This document shows, piece by piece, positions 59,641 through 64,000 of a DNA stretch of 64,000 bases. The DNA comes from Hetaerina americana (Eukaryota > Arthropoda > Insecta > Odonata > Calopterygidae), in NCBI GenBank assembly GCA_022747635.1, contig JAKTNV010000005.1, forward strand, positions 85,947,969-86,011,968, in the 5' to 3' direction. The translations under genes were made by a program, and so were the position numbers. Position 1 is the stretch's first letter. Every line of letters begins with the position of its first letter. The notes below the pieces were generated by a model. It ran no database searches, was not told where the DNA came from, and saw only the letters and a program-made list of their open reading frames with translations.

Positions 59641-60180
59641 ACAAGATCCCGTGAGGAAGAGCAAGAGGCAAGTAAATAGAAAACAAATTACGCCGAACTT
59701 AAAACAAATAAGTTCTATCAGTGGGTGAGAGGGAATTAAAGCTGAATAGAAAAGAGTTGAGGACTGCAGTGAACCAATTTTAGGCTTGTTCATATAATTA
59801 AACAAAAATATAACCGACCCTGCTTATACTGCCTGACATGCTTTCAAACATAATTCGAACCGAAGAAACGACTGCAGCGTTCCTAAGGAAAAAGGAAGCT
59901 GATTTTATGAGAGGAGATGAAGGAACGCGTTTGATACGTATAAGGTGTGAGAAGCGTGATTGCCGAAAGACACATTCCGTAAGGAGAAGAAACTCGCCCA
60001 TCACCTTTTATATTATTGCAGATTAAATTTGCAGTAGCAGATTAAAAATACCCTACGTTTTGGAATTGAGACTGACCACGTTAAATAAAATTTCCTTAAG
60101 TCGTTAAGGGTTTTCTTACACCACTGTAATAGTACCTAGGGTAAGTGAGTGACTATGTGTTTATTATTGCCCCGAAGTAG
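59641..60180. other. Unassigned AT-rich DNA
   Basis: Nothing recognised. Confidence 0.4.
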
Positions 60181-60460
60181 GTCCCTGGCGTCTGAATTAA
60201 TTTCTTCGCAAACCTATTCGGTCTCGTAAGGTGTTACCCAGATTCGGTCCCTGGCGAGGGAGAAACTTCCTCTTAAACTACTTTGGGCTAATCGGTGTGA
60301 CTGTGTGTGTATTTGTAAGTTCCCGAATATTGTCCCTGACAATAGGATTAATTTCCTAGCAAAAACCAATTCGGAAAACAACCCACCCCATGGATGAATG
60401 TGAACGTCCTAATATTTTGAATGTGTGTCTGATCACTGGCGAAGGATTAACTTTCTCCAA
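60181..60460 (+). repeat. Diverged tandem repeat, period 66-100 bp
   Basis: 'gtccctggcg' or a close variant recurs at 60181, 60247, 60332 and (as tcactggcg) about 60431. Each is followed by a similar 'gg..taa.tt.ct' stretch. Confidence 0.5.
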
Positions 60461-63400
60461 TCTCAATTCCCCCCCTCTTTTTTTTACTTTTACAGTGGAG
60501 TAAAATACAATTTACGGCTTAAGGAAATTTTATTCAACATAGTCAGTCTAAAAAGAGACCGTAATAAGCTCAATTTGTCCAATCAATTTTGTAATCGAGT
60601 AATTATTGGCGAATGGAGACTGATCATAAGACAATCAGAATCATAATTGGACAGGGAAATCTCACGATTTCCTACAGGATGGACTTGTGTGGAACCATTC
60701 CCCTCGCGCTCCTTCGAGGAAGTAAAACGTTTGGTTGAAAAAAAACACAATACTACACATCGACAAATTCTTGATTGGTGGAAGAAGGAAGAATGACTGC
60801 GGGAGGATTCCTTGGAGAAGAAAATTCTTTGAAGGAGAATTCCGAGCCCGAGTTATCAGACCAGCATATTATTTCTTCGAAAAAAAATCAAGGGAGTAAA
60901 GTGGAACGACTCTGTATTTTCAGGATATTCTTCAAGAATGGAGAACAAAATAGTGAAGCACAAAACGTGGCACATGCCGTCATCAAAGAATAAATATTTA
61001 TCGTACAAGAACGGAAATGCATTCTGATGAGAGAGCAGCACACACAAAAATGCACCAAATAGGTTTGATGCAGAGAAAACAGAGAACCACTCGCAGTACT
61101 TCGATAATCCGGAGTCAGGTTCGAACAACCAACAGATTGAAAGCTTATTTGGGTGCTATTAACATTGTAAATTACTAACAAAATGCATGGAAATTATGAT
61201 GATTTGCGGCCAATACATTTCAAAGTGATACAGTGAAGATTAAACAAGAAAAAATGAAGATATTTTCGAAGCATTTCTACGAGATATGTGTTCAGTTTAC
61301 AGAAGCCGATTGTAAATCAATGAAAACTTTTTTCAGGTGAAATTGAATATTGAGATTGTAAAACGTTTCAACTCGGTTATAATACTTGCGTTTAATATTG
61401 TGCGTAAGTAAAATGTATTTATTTTAGACATAATATCATTCCTCTTTTGTCAAATGATCACATACTATACGTATAGATAGCATAGGACATACATACCAAA
61501 ATAATACCATGGTTTTTCGACGCCGTCGCCATGGTAGGGAGAAAGAAGCGAACCAGAGAGCGTTCAACACGAAGGGGATGGTAGTGAGCACGGTAGAGTA
61601 CAAATGAAGGTAGAGAACAAGGGTCGAGTTCAAGCAGTTGTGATGTTCTTGGAATCAAAACACCACACACTGTTTGGATTTTGGAACCAGTCAACAAGAT
61701 GCATCACCTAGGATATGAGTGACCCTCCGGTCACAGGTCCTAACGCTCCATCCCCCCCTAGATGACCCCCAACCGCCGTCGCAGTGCCACTGCAGTCTTA
61801 CATCAAACTTGAGCCCCTTCATTTAGCCTTACCATGCTCACTTACTGAGGTGAAAGCCATCAAGCACGATCCTTGGGTGCTAATTGCATACGGTTGGCAC
61901 CCCCGGGTTGAACTCGCACCTTGGCGACCGCTTCGCTCCCCTGGAGTCAGCGAACACGCGAGGGGCGGGATTCCAGAGATGAGAGCGGGGTTTGGGGCGG
62001 GGTGGGGGAGACGGGGAGGGAGGGAGGGAGGGGGCGTTTTGGTGTGCAGGTTGGAGTGCTCCACTGTGTATGTATTCAACGCCTCCGTCACGTCATGTTC
62101 CTCGTTTCCATTGCTAACATCTCGCCACTCGAGGATCACCTCTCATAACATATCCGGGGACCTATCCTGCGATGTTAAAAAGCATTGGGATTGTGAAGCA
62201 ACAGTCGCCATCACTGTATTAAGAATTTTGTCTTGACCATGAATGCCTTTCGTGCCGATCTACGGATAGAAGAAGCCCATCGGTCAACGTGTATCTTCTT
62301 TCGGTAGACCGCACGATCCAGCTTCTCGTCCGTCCCATAGGTCACCAACACCCACTCCAGAAGGGGATAAGGCCATGCTGTTCTATCCCAATTGCAAAAT
62401 GGACCAGCGAGCCAGCATCACCAACCAAGTCTCGCACAAACTGGTCAGTGCTCATTAAATAAACAGAAAATTTATCCTAAGTGGATCCATATAAAAACGA
62501 CACTTGCGCAAGCCTGAAAGTCATCTTTATTTAATTCCAAAAAATCCGTTTTGTTGTTCGGATGGCCGCGTGCTCTGCACTCCGGTGACCGCCAAGCTGC
62601 TCACGGGGATACGCCTCGGATCTTTCTCTCCCCCTCTCCCACATTCCTTTTGACCTCCTCCGCACCCCTCCGTGAACTTTCCATTTGACCCTCATTCCGC
62701 GAGTCACCGGCGACGCCAATTGCCCAAGTGAATATTGACGACGGGGCTTCCGCCAATCTAGAGCCCTAGTAGCAATCGGAAGGAAATATGAAAAAAGTGC
62801 TTAATGTAACATTTTTTGTGAAAAGCGGAGGCAAAGAGTTTGTCCTGTAGGCTCTAATATCGTTGACGACCGTGGTGGTTGGTTTCCGGTACGTGTGGCG
62901 CCCTCAGCTTAATTGGCATTTCTACGTTTCCGCGTCTCATGTTCCAGGGGGCGCATCATCAGCAACAACTGGTGCAACGGCCGCGAAAGAAACTACAGCG
63001 CTGAAAACCCAGCAACCACAGGAAGTCAAGAACCACTGCAATGTTAGCAGAAAAACTCGCGGTGAAATATTAATGTCCATTACCTGATATTGAATTACAA
63101 GATTTAAACGCTTCATCCACTTATACAAAAGGTTGAGCTTACTAATATAAAATTAACTACACTGAAGTCCATCGAGAGTTCTCGTGTGAAACATTTTCTG
63201 GACTCAATGTTTATTTATGCAAGTATATTTCAGGTAACGCGTAATCGACAGCAGACAGTCATTTGCAGAATTTATTAACTGTATGGCGTTCACCAGTTCA
63301 CCATGGGCATCTAAAATAGACATGGTCAACGCCATATTATTCATATTTACTAACTGTCCAATCCCCCTCGCCCCCGAAGCCAGAATAACAATTGAATGAC

Positions 63401-64000
63401 TGTTTGAAATGTCGTAACAACACTGCTGAGCACCGATGTCGACGGCAACCCTATCTCTCTTTCTCGTCCTTGTATTTCTAACAGCTGAGTAAACAAAGTC
63501 GATCACAATTTGCGACGCTATAGGTCTTCAAGGAGGGATTGAGATAGATTTAATCGCGAGCATTCAGGCGTAAGGAAAGTTAACGCCACGTCACTTATAT
63601 TCTGCGGGGCGAGCAAACGCGGGGCTTGTCTAACTCCATTATTCGAGCAACTCTACGTCTATTCCTGGACGAGTCGAAACATTTGCCCCCACACAATTTT
63701 TTAATTGCATGACTAATATCCCTATCTCGTCATGGAAACGGGAAGTAATTTCTGGCACTCGCCTGATCGTAGCGTTGAGAACAGCTGAATGCCATTCACG
63801 AACCATCGCTTGTCTAAGACAATTTGGCACAACATTCTTCCACGATTATCCTAAGATTTTTTCAGGTCAAATTTTCTATTTCCTCATGTTTTCCTATCGT
63901 GGCTGTGACGGCGTGGGAAATCCACTTCCTAATCTTAATCACGAAATTTATTTTTGAGGCTAACAACCAAAACACATGCCAAATTAAAAAAAAAACGAAA
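60461..64000. other. Unassigned DNA to the window end
   Basis: No gene, element or array recognised over 3.5 kb. 61950-62060 is G-rich. ORFs of up to 150 codons have no motif. Confidence 0.45.

Overview
The window looks like animal nuclear DNA, most likely arthropod. It is AT-rich, with long (TA)n microsatellites, tRNA-headed SINEs, 5'-truncated LINEs, mariner transposons and Penelope-like elements (PLEs) carrying hammerhead ribozyme motifs. No bacterial-style operon is present. I found no host protein-coding gene, rRNA or functional tRNA that I can defend. Everything with a recognisable protein signature is a mobile element or its relic. The species cannot be read from the sequence.

Layout. 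0-4 kb: LINE relics, one of them split by a truncated PLE in the same orientation. 6.6-7.05 kb: a short PLE copy with a 12-bp target-site duplication and an inverted 5' tail. 8-24 kb: tRNA-derived SINEs of two families, three relics of other LINE lineages, a decayed PLE terminal unit, and small hairpins. 24-44 kb: microsatellites, a G-rich minisatellite, several 3' LINE fragments, an internally deleted mariner, a foldback repeat, and a CpG-dense stretch with a TATA-like box near 36.5 kb. 44.9-53.9 kb: the richest part, described next. 54-60 kb: more LINE debris, long TA runs around an inverted repeat, and a SINE. 60.5-64 kb: nothing recognised.

The 44.9-53.9 kb cluster. An almost full-length RTE-like LINE (endonuclease plus reverse transcriptase) carries one in-frame stop and is interrupted by a 743-bp deleted mariner with perfect 33-bp terminal inverted repeats (TIRs). 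Just downstream, on the other strand, lies a PLE with an uninterrupted RT plus GIY-YIG reading frame. It is bounded by two ~160-bp pseudo-LTRs, each with a hammerhead core, and preceded by a truncated second unit. A 1331-bp mariner of a different family, with one frameshift, sits inside the PLE 3' region. Insertion order can be read directly: PLE and LINE first, mariners afterwards.

How the parts work together. Nothing here suggests a host pathway. The biology is retrotransposition (PLE and LINE machinery, SINEs that probably borrow LINE machinery), cut-and-paste transposition (mariners), and likely self-cleaving RNA encoded by the PLE termini.
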